From Hymenobacter actinosclerus (GTDB lineage Bacteria; Bacteroidota; Bacteroidia; Cytophagales; Hymenobacteraceae), in the NCBI RefSeq assembly GCF_900111515.1, contig NZ_FOHS01000001.1, positions 627,419-691,418 on the forward strand: 64,000 nt of DNA. Direction: 5' to 3'. The notes below the pieces were generated by a model. It was not told the origin of the DNA. It saw nothing but the letters and a program-made list of their open reading frames with translations, and did no database searches. The position numbers were made by a program, and so were the translations under genes. Below, piece after piece: positions 9,270 to 17,700 of the stretch. The stretch's first letter is position 1; each line of letters begins with the position of its first letter.

Positions 9270-11447
9270 ATGAAATCAACTGCTTTCCTGGTCGGCCTGC
9301 TGCTGGCCCCACTGGCGGCCCTGGCCCAAACCACGCCCCCCGCCGCCCCCCAAGGCCCCGCCACCGACACGTACTTTGGCGTGAAAGTCGAAGACCCCTA
9401 CCGCAACCTCGAAAAGCTCGACGACCCGGCCGTAGCTTCCTGGATGAAGGCCCAGAGCCAGTACGCCCGCCAGACGCTCAATGCCATTCCGGGCCGCCAG
9501 AAGCTCATCAACCAGATGGTGGCTTTCGACCAGCGCAAGGCCGCCCGCGTCTCGGACCTCAAAATTGCCGACAACGACCGGTACTTCTACTTCAAGTCGC
9601 GGCCCCAGGACCAGCAGCCCAAGCTCTACTGCCGCGACGGCTACCAGGGCCCGGAGGTGCTGCTCTTCGACCCCGAGGCGTACGTGGTGGGCAAGGTGTA
9701 CAACATCAATGGTTTCGCGCCCAGCTACGACGGCTCCAAGGTGTCGTTCGGCATCAGCGAAAAGGGCTCCGAGCTGGGTTCTACGCTGATTATGAATGTG
9801 AAAACCCGCCAACTCTACCCCGAACAGATTCCGCTGAACCGGGGTAGCGGCGAGTGGCTGCCCGACAACCAGACCCTGGCCTACGTTCCCTTAAATAACG
9901 CCGACTTGCGCGACATGGCCGCCCGCCAGAACATGCAGTGCCGGCTGCACCGCATGGGCACGCCCGTCAGCCAGGATAAAGCCGTTTTCTCCGCGCAACT
10001 CTATCCCCAGCTGGGCATCCGACCTTCCGACTACCCGTATGTCGGCATCGACCGCGACAGTAAGCTGGCCCTGGGCTTCCTCTACTCCGTCGACCGTTAC
10101 CTGCACGTATATCAGGCCCCGGCCGCGGCCCTGACGCAGCCCAACATCCCGTGGAAACCGCTGTTCCGGCCCGCCGACGAGGTAACCAACGTGGCCTCCG
10201 ACGACCAGTACATCTACTTCACCACATCGAAAAACACCCCCCGTCAGAAACTGATGCGCATGCCCGCCGCCCGGCCCGATGTAGCGAAGGCCGAGGTACT
10301 GGTGCCCGAAAGAACCGACGAGGCCATCATGGACGATCAGCTGCAAACCACCCGCGACGGCCTGTACTTCGTGCGCAGCCGCAATGGCGTGCAGGCCAGG
10401 CTCTACTTCGTGCCCCGCGGCAGCAACACGGTGCGCGAGCTGACGCTGCCCCAGCCGGCGGGCCGCATCGAGCTGAGCAGTAAAAACGCGCAGTCGCCGG
10501 AGCTGTGGGCCACCGTGGGCGGCTGGACCACCGACCGCCAGCGCTACCGCTACGACGGGGCCAGCAGCCAGTTCGTGGCCGAGCCCCTGTCGTCGCAGGC
10601 GCAGTGGCCGGAGTTTGCCGGTTTGGTGGTCGAAGAAATCATGGTGCCCTCGCACGACGGCGTGCCGGTGCCGCTGTCGTTGGTGTACAAAAAAGGGCTG
10701 AAGCGCGACGGCCGCGCGCCCACGCTGCTGGTGGGCTACGGGGCTTATGCCCACTCCTACGAGCCCACGTTTATGCCGCCGTTCCTGCTCTGGACGCAGC
10801 AGGGCGGCATTCTGGCGGTGCCCCACGTGCGCGGGGGCGGCGAGCTGGGCGAGGACTGGCACAAGGCCGGCCAGAAAACGACCAAGCCCAACACCTGGAA
10901 AGACCTGATTGCCTGCACCGAATACCTGCATAAAAACGGCTATACCAGCCCGGCCAAAACCGTAATCAACGGCGGCAGCGCCGGCGGCATCCTCATCGGA
11001 AGGGCCCTGACCGAGCGGCCCGACTTGTTTGCCGTGGCCATTCCGGAGGTGGGCTGCCTGAACCCGGTGCGCATGGAAAATTCGCCCAACGGCCCCGTCA
11101 ACATCCCCGAATTCGGGACTATGGCCCAGGAAGACGAGGCGAGGGCGCTGCTGGAAATGGATGCCTACCACCATTTGCAACCCGGCACCAAGTACCCCGC
11201 CACGCTAGTCACGGCCGGGGCCAACGACCCGCGCGTCATTGCCTGGCAGCCGGCCAAATTCGCCGCCCGCCTGCTGGCCGATAACGCCTCGGCCAAACCC
11301 ATTTTATTCTTCACCGACTACGAGGCCGGCCACGGCCTGGGCGATTCGCGCCTTAAACAGTTCGAAAGCATTGCCGACCTCATGGCCTTCGGGCTCTGGC
11401 AGACCGGTACGCCAGGGTTTCAGCCGCCCAAAGTAGCCGCCAGGTAG
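9270..11447 (+). CDS. Prolyl oligopeptidase family serine peptidase (S9A), secreted
   Basis: 725 aa with a signal peptide (about residues 1-20, ending LAALAQ). The N-terminal part through about residue 430 is the seven-bladed propeller that screens substrates; the C-terminal part is an alpha/beta hydrolase. Catalytic residues are Ser570 in GGSAGG, Asp653 in GANDPRV and His688 in EAGHG. Conserved GGGELGEDWH precedes the nucleophile. It should cleave short peptides after proline, in the periplasm given the signal. The length fits the family (about 700 aa plus signal). It is preceded by a 237-bp gap in which I see no clear promoter and no other feature. Confidence 0.94.
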   Translation: MKSTAFLVGLLLAPLAALAQTTPPAAPQGPATDTYFGVKVEDPYRNLEKLDDPAVASWMKAQSQYARQTLNAIPGRQKLINQMVAFDQRKAARVSDLKIADNDRYFYFKSRPQDQQPKLYCRDGYQGPEVLLFDPEAYVVGKVYNINGFAPSYDGSKVSFGISEKGSELGSTLIMNVKTRQLYPEQIPLNRGSGEWLPDNQTLAYVPLNNADLRDMAARQNMQCRLHRMGTPVSQDKAVFSAQLYPQLGIRPSDYPYVGIDRDSKLALGFLYSVDRYLHVYQAPAAALTQPNIPWKPLFRPADEVTNVASDDQYIYFTTSKNTPRQKLMRMPAARPDVAKAEVLVPERTDEAIMDDQLQTTRDGLYFVRSRNGVQARLYFVPRGSNTVRELTLPQPAGRIELSSKNAQSPELWATVGGWTTDRQRYRYDGASSQFVAEPLSSQAQWPEFAGLVVEEIMVPSHDGVPVPLSLVYKKGLKRDGRAPTLLVGYGAYAHSYEPTFMPPFLLWTQQGGILAVPHVRGGGELGEDWHKAGQKTTKPNTWKDLIACTEYLHKNGYTSPAKTVINGGSAGGILIGRALTERPDLFAVAIPEVGCLNPVRMENSPNGPVNIPEFGTMAQEDEARALLEMDAYHHLQPGTKYPATLVTAGANDPRVIAWQPAKFAARLLADNASAKPILFFTDYEAGHGLGDSRLKQFESIADLMAFGLWQTGTPGFQPPKVAAR

Positions 11448-11593
11448 CGCCAGCCGGGCCGGCCGCCCCGGCCGGGGCCGCCGCGCAAACCGGCCGGAAA
11501 AGCGGAACATTTTCGGGCCCAGGCAACGTTTACCAATCAGCGTGCGTACATTCGCACCCCGCCACTCGTGGCGGGCATCGTTCTTTCACAACT

Positions 11594-11962
11594 GGGGCTG
11601 ACCGGAATTGACAGCTTGTGCACTGCGCGAGTAAGCGTGTCGGGAGTTGGATGAATCTCCCGTAAAAAAAGTTGTCCAAACAATAACTGGCGAGTATAGC
11701 TACGCCATGGCTGCTTAGTCTAGGTACTAAGTAATGCCATCGTCCCGCATCCGTCTTCCTGCTCACGGGTGAGTTCGGGGCGTCGAAAGCAGTTAGGATA
11801 GTTCGTAGGGCGCTGTGACCTACGGGCGAAACTCAAACAGATAAGGGGAAATCGAAGGCCTGATGTGCGCCTGGTTTCCTTCGACAATCCAAGCATAGAT
11901 ACACACGTAGAAAGCTCGACGTTTTCCTTGTCTGGACCAGAGTTCGAATCTCTGCAGCTCCA
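11594..11962 (+). ncRNA. ssrA: Transfer-messenger RNA (tmRNA)
   Basis: 369 nt. The 5' end GGGGCTG pairs with CAGCTCC at 11955-11961 to make the tRNA-like acceptor stem, with discriminator A at 11962. The T-arm is agagttcgaatctct. The resume codon GGC at 11689 opens a tag frame reading GEYSYAMAA and a stop at 11716-11718, typical of Bacteroidota tags ending in AMAA/ALAA. CCA is not encoded. A hairpin at 11556-11574 lies in the probable leader removed by RNase P. The RNA rescues stalled ribosomes with SmpB. Its 3' 40 nt are duplicated at 14644, after the restriction-modification genes. Confidence 0.95.
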
Positions 11963-11975
11963 CTTCTGAACGATA
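11923..11975 (+). repeat. Direct repeat, left copy (attL-like, 3' end of ssrA)
   Basis: 53 bp beginning tttccttgtctggaccag and ending cttctgaacgata, identical to 14644-14696. It comprises the T-arm and acceptor 3' strand of ssrA plus 13 nt of flank. The similarity continues, with a few changes, through the terminator that follows. Confidence 0.93.
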
Positions 11976-11978
11976 CTA

Positions 11979-12011
11979 AAACCCCGCGGGCCTCGGCCGG
12001 CGGGGTTTTTT
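11979..12011 (+). terminator. ssrA terminator
   Basis: Stem AAACCCCGC / GCGGGGTTT with a GC-rich loop and a T6 tract. Confidence 0.85.
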
Positions 12012-12153
12012 GTTGTTTTTGCCCCTCAGTTACTTTCAGTCTGCAATCTTGCAAGTAAGCTGTCCATGCCTTGCCCGAGAGAAACCATCGGGTGGCCGGC
12101 TGCATGTTGCTGGCTGGGTTGAGTATGTCGCCTTATCTTGCCGCGAGTAGCGC

Positions 12154-13842
12154 ATGGAAGCAGTTGTTGAACCGTATTTAGGGGCCGTTTACACCCGGGC
12201 CTGGGTGGTAGAGCTGATGCTCGATCTGGCCGGCTATGCCGCGCCCCGCAACCTGGTTGATGCCCGGGCCGTGGAGCCGTCGGTAGGGCAGGGGGCCTTT
12301 TTGTTGCCAATGGTCGCTCGGCTGCTCACCTCCTGCCGGGTGCAACGCCGGCCCTGGCTCGACTGCCGCGACTCGCTCCGGGCTTATGACGTGGATGCTA
12401 CTGCCCTCAAACAATGCCGCCGCCATGTACAGCAGCTGCTAATTGAAGCCGGCGTTTGCGGCCCGGATGCGGAAGCGCTGTTGAATGCCTGGCTGGTTGA
12501 AACGGATTATCTGCTGCTAGTGGGCCGCACCACTGGCCACACCAGCCAACTGCCCGGACTGTTCGATGAGCCTGTAGCCGCCGGGGTAGATTTTGTGCTG
12601 GGCAATCCGCCCTACGTGCGGGTAGAAAGTATTCCCGAAGCCCAAAACGCGCGCTACCGGCACCTTTTTCCCACCATGCGCGGCCGTGCCGACTTGTACG
12701 TGGGCTTCTTTGAAGCGGCCCTGCGGCAACTGCGGCCCAATGGTGTTTGCGCCTTTATTTGCGCCGACCGGTGGATGCTGAACCAATACGGGGAATCGTT
12801 GCGCCGCTACATTACCACCGATTTTGCGGTGGAGCTGCTGCTGGAAATGCACGACGCGGCGGCTTTTGAAGACACGGTAAGCGCCTATCCGGCCATTTCG
12901 CTTATTCGCCGTGCCTCCCAAGGGGCCGCCGTGGTGGCCAGGGCTACCAACGAACTGGAGCAAACCCCCGCGGCCGAAATCGTGGCCTGTCTGAACGCCA
13001 TCCGGCTGGAAGCTACACCCCCCGGCGTACTTGGCCTTACCGCCGCCCGGGTTCCCGAATGGTTTCCCGCTGGTCGGCCCTGGACGCGTACTACCCCCAC
13101 CCGCACGGCGCTGCTGGCCTATCTGGAGCAGCATTTCGAGCCACTGGTATCAGCCGCTACCGGCACCCGCGTGGGAATCGGCATTGCCACCGGGGCCGAC
13201 GCCGTGTTTTTCACCACCACTCCCGACCTGGTGGAGCCAGCGCAACAGCTACGGCTGGCCCGCCCCGCCGACGTGCGCACCGGCCAGCTGGTCTGGGGCG
13301 GGCAGTGGCTGCTTAGCCCCTGGCACCGGGGGAAGCTGATTGACCTGGCCCATTATCCCCGGCTGCACGCTCACCTGGCCGCCCATCGCCCCCAACTGGC
13401 CGGCCGCCACGTGGCTAAAAAGAACCCCCAAGCCTGGTGCCGTACCATTGATAAAGTAGACGAACCGCTCTACCGGCGCCCCAAGCTCTATATCCCCGAC
13501 ATCAAGAACACCCTCTTTCCGGTCCTCGACCAGGGTGAAACCTACCCCGACCACAATCTCTACTTTATTACTTCCGACCACTGGGACCTGGAAGTGCTGG
13601 GCGGGTTGCTGCTCAGCGACCTGGGTACTTTTTTCGTTGAGTGCTACGGCGTACGAATGCGCGGGGGTTACTTGCGGATGCAGGCCCAATACCTGCGCAA
13701 AATCCGGGTGCCCGCCCCGGCGGCCATCCTGCCACCCCAGGCCGATGCGCTCCGGCAGGCTTTCCGCACCCGCGACGTGGCGGCAGCCACCGTAGCTGCC
13801 GTGGCCGTGTATGGTATCGGCCACCTCTGGCCCACCGCTTAA
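12154..13842 (+). CDS. Type II N6-adenine DNA methyltransferase (predicted CTCGAG-specific)
   Basis: 562 aa. Motif I EPSVGQGAF is at 41-49 and motif IV NPPY at 151-154, so the target base is adenine. The order, with recognition sequence in the C-terminal third, matches the gamma (TaqI-like) class. The C-terminal half contains KNPQAWCRTIDKVD and a tail resembling target-recognition domains. The endonuclease gene begins 15 bp downstream, so they form one operon. From the endonuclease family it should protect CTCGAG; this is inference. The G+C content is like the host's, so transfer came from a similar genome or is old. No controller (C) gene was found. Confidence 0.92.
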   Translation: MEAVVEPYLGAVYTRAWVVELMLDLAGYAAPRNLVDARAVEPSVGQGAFLLPMVARLLTSCRVQRRPWLDCRDSLRAYDVDATALKQCRRHVQQLLIEAGVCGPDAEALLNAWLVETDYLLLVGRTTGHTSQLPGLFDEPVAAGVDFVLGNPPYVRVESIPEAQNARYRHLFPTMRGRADLYVGFFEAALRQLRPNGVCAFICADRWMLNQYGESLRRYITTDFAVELLLEMHDAAAFEDTVSAYPAISLIRRASQGAAVVARATNELEQTPAAEIVACLNAIRLEATPPGVLGLTAARVPEWFPAGRPWTRTTPTRTALLAYLEQHFEPLVSAATGTRVGIGIATGADAVFFTTTPDLVEPAQQLRLARPADVRTGQLVWGGQWLLSPWHRGKLIDLAHYPRLHAHLAAHRPQLAGRHVAKKNPQAWCRTIDKVDEPLYRRPKLYIPDIKNTLFPVLDQGETYPDHNLYFITSDHWDLEVLGGLLLSDLGTFFVECYGVRMRGGYLRMQAQYLRKIRVPAPAAILPPQADALRQAFRTRDVAAATVAAVAVYGIGHLWPTA

Positions 13843-13857
13843 CTATATTCATCTTCT

Positions 13858-14640
13858 ATGCCCACTCCTCTCGAAACGCTCTTCCAAAATCTTGATTCCG
13901 AGTTGCAGCAGGCCGTGCAGTATTATTGGAACGCCCGCGACCAGGCCCGCACCAGGCAGCAAACCGCCGGCCGACTCGATACCGGTACCCGGAGTGCCGT
14001 AACTGCCGGCGGCCAGATGGGTGCCCTGGAAGCCCTTATCGTGCGGGCCCTACGGCTGGTAGGCCTGCCTAACCTTGATATCAAAATTGGCCGCTCCGAA
14101 GACCCTGCCTCCCAGGGCCGCCTGGAGATTCCGGGTTACTACCGGCCCGAGAAGAAGTGGGACATGCTGGTACTATCTAACGGTCTGCTCATTGCCGCGC
14201 TAGAGTTTAAAAGCCAGGTAGGTCCTTCGTTCGGCAACAACGCCAACAACCGCGTAGAAGAAGCCGTGGGCAGCGCCGAAGACGTGTGGAAAGCCTACCG
14301 CGAGCAGCGGTTCGGCCCCGGCCCCCGGCCGTTCTTGGGTTACCTGTTCTTGCTCGAAGACTGCCCCAAAGTCCATGCTCCAGTTAAGCTCAACCAGCCC
14401 TACTTTCCCGTCGACCCGGCTTTCGTTACTCCCCGCGGCGGCACGTCTTACGCCCAGCGCTACGAAGTGCTATGCCGGCGACTGATGCACGAAAACCTGT
14501 ACTCAGCCGCCTGTCTGCTACTGGCAACCAACGCCACCCCTACTACCGTCACCCAACCTGCCCCCAACCTCACGTTTCGCTGGCTCCTGGCCGGACTTGT
14601 AAAACACGCTGAGGCGGTAGTATTGGGCCAGGGTAGCTAG
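13858..14640 (+). CDS. Type II restriction endonuclease, XhoI/PaeR7I family
   Basis: 260 aa, against about 246 for PaeR7I. The block PGYYRPEKKWD followed by AALEFKSQVGPSFGNN and NNRVEEAVGSA is the hallmark of the XhoI family. Asp102, Glu116 and Lys118 form the PD-(D/E)xK nuclease centre. Family members cut C^TCGAG. All core residues are present, so it looks active. It ends 3 bp before the duplicated ssrA end at 14644. I am confident of the family; the exact site is inferred. Confidence 0.93.
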   Translation: MPTPLETLFQNLDSELQQAVQYYWNARDQARTRQQTAGRLDTGTRSAVTAGGQMGALEALIVRALRLVGLPNLDIKIGRSEDPASQGRLEIPGYYRPEKKWDMLVLSNGLLIAALEFKSQVGPSFGNNANNRVEEAVGSAEDVWKAYREQRFGPGPRPFLGYLFLLEDCPKVHAPVKLNQPYFPVDPAFVTPRGGTSYAQRYEVLCRRLMHENLYSAACLLLATNATPTTVTQPAPNLTFRWLLAGLVKHAEAVVLGQGS

Positions 14641-14643
14641 ACC

Positions 14644-14696
14644 TTTCCTTGTCTGGACCAGAGTTCGAATCTCTGCAGCTCCACTTCTGAACGATA
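14644..14696 (+). repeat. Direct repeat, right copy (attR-like ssrA fragment)
   Basis: Identical to 11923-11975 over 53 bp. It has the T-arm and acceptor strand of ssrA without the rest of the gene, so it is not a functional RNA gene. Confidence 0.93.
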
Positions 14697-14702
14697 TAGA
14701 AG

Positions 14703-14733
14703 ACCCCGCTGGCCTCGGCCGGCGGGGTTTTTT
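14703..14733 (+). terminator. Duplicated ssrA-type terminator
   Basis: Stem ACCCCGC / GCGGGGT with the same loop as the ssrA terminator apart from a few changes, and a T6 run. It also serves the endonuclease operon. Confidence 0.8.
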
Positions 14734-14898
14734 ATTTGCCTTTCAACCGAGTATATTCGTTAATAAGGTGCTGTTATATAGCGTTTTATATAGATTAAAA
14801 ATTCGGGCTTTTTCGTCTGATGCTCTCGTGCGGCCGTATACCCGCTCTGAAAGCTGACCCGCCAGGGCCGGCATCAATTCACCCCAAACGACTTTCCG

Positions 14899-15270
14899 AT
14901 GAAACTGAATCTCCTGCTGGCTGCTGCCCTATTTGTGGGTACCGCCACGGCCGCCTCGGCCCAGACCACGCCCACCGGTACGCCCCACACCGGCACCATG
15001 AACCAGACGACGCCGATGACGCCGAATCCGGCTAACCCCACCACCAACCCCGGCATGCTCGACCAGCGCACGCCTACCATGAGCAACCCCACGCAAACCG
15101 GCGTCGGGACCATGGACCGCACGCCGGCCATGGAGAGCCGCACGACCGTGGAGGCCGAGCGCCGCACCTCTACCATGACCACCACCGAGCCTCGCAGCAC
15201 CCGCACGACCACGACCAAGCGCTCGACCCGCAAGGCCAACATGCCGCGCAGCACCAGCCCGATAAAATAG
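14899..15270 (+). CDS. Small secreted Thr/Pro/Met-rich protein, unknown function
   Basis: 123 aa with a clear signal peptide ending TAASAQ (about residue 22). The mature chain is low-complexity: TTPTGTPHTG, repeated TP, NP and MT steps, then a basic RSTRTTTTKRSTRK tail. No catalytic or binding motif is visible. It is probably disordered and exported. It is the first gene after the island, in ordinary host-like sequence, and is followed by a strong bidirectional terminator. I do not recognise a family. Confidence 0.7.
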   Translation: MKLNLLLAAALFVGTATAASAQTTPTGTPHTGTMNQTTPMTPNPANPTTNPGMLDQRTPTMSNPTQTGVGTMDRTPAMESRTTVEAERRTSTMTTTEPRSTRTTTTKRSTRKANMPRSTSPIK

Positions 15271-15290
15271 TAAGCGCCCGCGTTTACCGA

Positions 15291-15335
15291 CCACAAAAAA
15301 ACCGGCCCGCATCGTGCGGGCCGGTTTTTTTGTGG
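15291..15335. terminator. Bidirectional terminator
   Basis: Long perfect palindrome, CCACAAAAAAACCGGCCCGC paired with its complement around a 4-nt loop. It gives a T7 tract in both directions and separates the convergent genes 14899-15270 and 15352-15699. Confidence 0.9.
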
Positions 15336-15351
15336 CTGAATATCGGAGTAG

Positions 15352-15699
15352 CTAGGCTTTTTGCTCCAGTTGGCCGCCGGCCCGCAGCAGCAGGTCGGAG
15401 AGGGCCGTCAGGCTGTCGCGGATTTCGGCGGGCGCCTTGTCTACTACCTCGGCGGTCTGGGCGGCCAGCATGCTCAGCGAGCGGCCGATGGCCGGCGCGT
15501 TCAGGCCCGTGTCGCCCGCACTGAGCAGGGACTGCAGGTTGCCCATTTCGCGGCCGATATCCTGCAGGCGCGGCTCGCCGCTTTGCAGCAGGTGCTGCTG
15601 CCAGGTTTCGGTGTTGTCCATGGCGGCACTGATGGGAATGCCGGTCAGGCCGTTGCTGAGGGAGTGAATGGTGGCGTTGAGCAGGTCGGTGGAAATCAT
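15352..15699 (-). CDS. Hypothetical protein, helical, 115 aa
   Basis: Starts MISTDLLNATIHSLSNGLTG from ATG 15699; the open frame runs further upstream but overlaps uvsE in another frame. The sequence is amphipathic and helix-rich, with heptad-like leucines (SLSMLAAQTAEVVDKAPAEI, LTALSDLLLRAGGQL). No signal peptide or known motif is visible. It may be a small cytoplasmic coiled-coil protein. It lies downstream of uvsE on the same strand with a 74-bp gap and may be co-transcribed. Confidence 0.65.
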   Translation of the reverse strand: MISTDLLNATIHSLSNGLTGIPISAAMDNTETWQQHLLQSGEPRLQDIGREMGNLQSLLSAGDTGLNAPAIGRSLSMLAAQTAEVVDKAPAEIRDSLTALSDLLLRAGGQLEQKA

Positions 15700-15773
15700 A
15701 GGAAAGGAAAATACAGGAGAAAAACGAATAGCCCGATGGGCAGGCTGGCTTACGTAGAAACAGGCGGTAAGGG

Positions 15774-16691
15774 TCAGGTTGAGGCTACGGAAGGCCCGGC
15801 GGGCAGGCGCCCGGCCCCGCGCAGGGCGGCGCAGGCGCGGTGGGCACTGGCTTCCTTGTCCTTGATTTCGAGCATGATATCCGCGTCCAGGTCGCCCAGG
15901 TCGTGCAGGAAACCCGCAAACAGGTCGTCTTCGAGCGTGGGCGTGTGCTTGCCATTCCGCTCGCCGGGCGCCTGCGAGCTGTAATCCATCATCATCACGC
16001 CGTCGTGCTGGGGGTGCCAGGTGGCGGCGGCCAGGCGCAGGGCCTCGGCCATGGGCTCGCCGTGGTTGAGGCATTCGTGGTGGAAGTTGTCGAAGAGCAC
16101 CGGAATGCCCACCGCCGCGTGCACCCGCAGGCAATCCTGCAGGCTGAACAGGCGGTCGTCGTTTTCGATAACCAGGCGGGCGCGCACGGCTTCGGGCAGG
16201 CGCCGGTAGGTGGCAATAAAGCGACTGATGGCCAGCTCCCGGTCGTTATAGAGGCCGCCCACATGAATCTGGAGCTTGTGGGTAGAGTCGAGGCCCATCA
16301 GATCCAGCATCGAGCCCTGGTATATCAGCTCCTGGATGCTACGTTCCACAATACCGGCGTCGGGCGAGTTAAGGACTACGAACTGGTCGGGATGAAATGA
16401 GATCCGCAGGTTGTGGGCTTTCACATAGTCGCCAATGGCCCGGAACTCGGCCGCAAAGCGCGTTTGCCAGGGAAAGGTATTGATGGGATGGGAGCCAAAC
16501 GGCACCACGCCCGAGCCGATACGGAAAAACAGCAGCCCGTGGGCCACGTTCCACTCCAGAATCCGGAGCAGGCAGCGCAGGTTGTTGGCCACCGTCAGCT
16601 CCAGGCGCTCATCGGTGTAAGAAGCCAGCCGGAACGTGCTGGTAGAGGTGCAGTCGAGCGTTTCGTTGACGCAGGGATAACCGATTCGCAT
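15774..16691 (-). CDS. uvsE: UV damage endonuclease
   Basis: 305 aa with the whole UVDE motif series: MRIGYPCVN at the start, RIGSGVVPFGSHP, RISFHPDQFVVLNSP, IHVGGLYNDRE, IENDD, LFDNFHHE, MMDYSSQ and MLEIKDKEASA. These supply the metal-binding His, Glu and Asp residues of the TIM barrel. The enzyme nicks DNA 5' to UV photoproducts and starts an excision repair independent of UvrABC. It is common in radiation-exposed bacteria. It is probably its own unit; no obvious operator is seen. The C-terminal 20 residues are Ala/Gly/Pro-rich and look unimportant. Confidence 0.95.
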   Translation of the reverse strand: MRIGYPCVNETLDCTSTSTFRLASYTDERLELTVANNLRCLLRILEWNVAHGLLFFRIGSGVVPFGSHPINTFPWQTRFAAEFRAIGDYVKAHNLRISFHPDQFVVLNSPDAGIVERSIQELIYQGSMLDLMGLDSTHKLQIHVGGLYNDRELAISRFIATYRRLPEAVRARLVIENDDRLFSLQDCLRVHAAVGIPVLFDNFHHECLNHGEPMAEALRLAAATWHPQHDGVMMMDYSSQAPGERNGKHTPTLEDDLFAGFLHDLGDLDADIMLEIKDKEASAHRACAALRGAGRLPAGPSVAST

Positions 16692-16852
16692 AGGGGAGGC
16701 TGGATTGCCAGGTGGCCAGCCGACCCGGGAAGCAACTCTTCGGGGCCGGTATAAACACGCTTAGCGTTTCAAACCACTACGGAAAGCGCATCGGCACTGT
16801 TCGGAAGAAGCCGGCGCAATAGCAGCCGGAACCCGCCATCAAGCCCGAATCC

Positions 16853-17572
16853 TTACTCGTAGCCGCGGTTGTCCTTGAAGTTGCGGTTGTAGCGGCGGCG
16901 CTCCTGCAGGGCGCGTTTGGCGGCTTCCTCGGCCTCAATCTGCCGCAGCTTCTCCCGCTCCTTGCCGGCCCGCGAAAACTGCTCGTAAAGCAGGCTTACG
17001 GGGCTGGCCAGCGTGGGCGTGGGGGCCTTGGGCGCCGCCGAATCGACGGGGAACATGGGCTTGGGGGCCGGGGGGCGCTTCACGGCACTGGTGGGGGCTT
17101 TAACGGGCCGCTTGATGTTACGCAGGGCCCGGTCGATGAGCTCCTGATCGGGCCGGCCCTCGGTGATGCGCACCTCGCCCAGCTGCACCGTGTCGGGCCG
17201 CAGGCGCACCTGCACAATGAGCTGCGAAAGGCCGGTGCCCCCCAGCGGCAGCATGCGGGGCTTGAAGCCCACGGCCCGGAAAACGAGCGTATCGGTGCGC
17301 TGGGCCGTTACGCCGAAGTCGCCGCTGGCATCGGCAACTACGGCCAGCTGCGTGCGCCGTACCGTTACGGAGGCGCCCCGGATGGGCCGGCGCGAGCCTT
17401 CTTCTGAAATGCGGCCCGTTACGCGCACCTGCCCCGCCGCCAGCCCGGCCAGCAACAGCAACGGCGCCAGCAGCAACAGCAGGAAACGAACGGGGCCGAC
17501 GGAGGGTAAGGCAGGAATCAGCATCAACAGGCAAACTAACGCAGCGCGGCGGGAAAATGATGGAAGCCGCAT
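16853..17572 (-). CDS. Secreted protein with carboxypeptidase-like (CNA-B type) domain
   Basis: 239 aa from ATG 17572; a start at 17524 (MLIPALPS) is equally possible. The N-terminus is strongly hydrophobic (RFLLLLLAPLLLLAGLAAGQ), a signal peptide or anchor. Residues about 48-125 match the regulatory-like beta domain typical of Bacteroidota: VTGRISEEGSRRPIRGASVT, then a GDF turn and TLVFRAVGFKP. The rest is proline-rich and then a charged helix (KEREKLRQIEAEEAAKRALQ). In TonB-dependent receptors such a domain is N-terminal, but this protein is too short for a barrel. Function unknown, probably envelope-associated. Confidence 0.75.
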   Translation of the reverse strand: MRLPSFSRRAALVCLLMLIPALPSVGPVRFLLLLLAPLLLLAGLAAGQVRVTGRISEEGSRRPIRGASVTVRRTQLAVVADASGDFGVTAQRTDTLVFRAVGFKPRMLPLGGTGLSQLIVQVRLRPDTVQLGEVRITEGRPDQELIDRALRNIKRPVKAPTSAVKRPPAPKPMFPVDSAAPKAPTPTLASPVSLLYEQFSRAGKEREKLRQIEAEEAAKRALQERRRYNRNFKDNRGYE

Positions 17573-17622
17573 CGGCCAACGGGCCGGCCGACCAGCGCCC
17601 ATACCGCCGGAAGGAGACAAAA

Positions 17623-17652
17623 GAAGCCCGCACCGTTGCAGGTGCGGGCTTC
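17623..17652 (-). terminator. Terminator of 17701-18378
   Basis: Perfect 12-bp stem GAAGCCCGCACC around a 6-nt loop. On the minus strand it is followed by TTTTGTCTCC. Confidence 0.75.
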
Positions 17653-17700
17653 CGGGAGCTAACAAATTGGTGGCCGAAAATACGCCGGCCGCCGAAAAAG

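Larger units (their letters stand above)
11976..14696. mobile_element. Restriction-modification island at the ssrA 3' end
   Basis: A 2.72-kb unit bounded by 53-bp direct repeats of the ssrA 3' end. It holds only a methyltransferase and an XhoI/PaeR7I-type endonuclease. No integrase, transposase or terminal inverted repeat was seen. The ssrA end is a classic integrase target, so this could be a remnant or trans-mobilised island, or an insertion with long target duplication as reported for other restriction-modification genes. Confidence 0.8.

Noticed and set aside
11530..12105. Short reading frames in the ssrA region
   Set aside because: They overlap the tmRNA, whose pairing and tag frame explain the sequence.
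14644..14696. A second tmRNA or a tRNA gene
   Set aside because: Only the T-arm and acceptor 3' strand are present; there is no 5' acceptor half within a suitable distance.
15352..16134. Long 260-codon minus-strand frame overlapping uvsE
   Set aside because: Its upstream part is out of frame within uvsE; the credible gene starts at ATG 15699.
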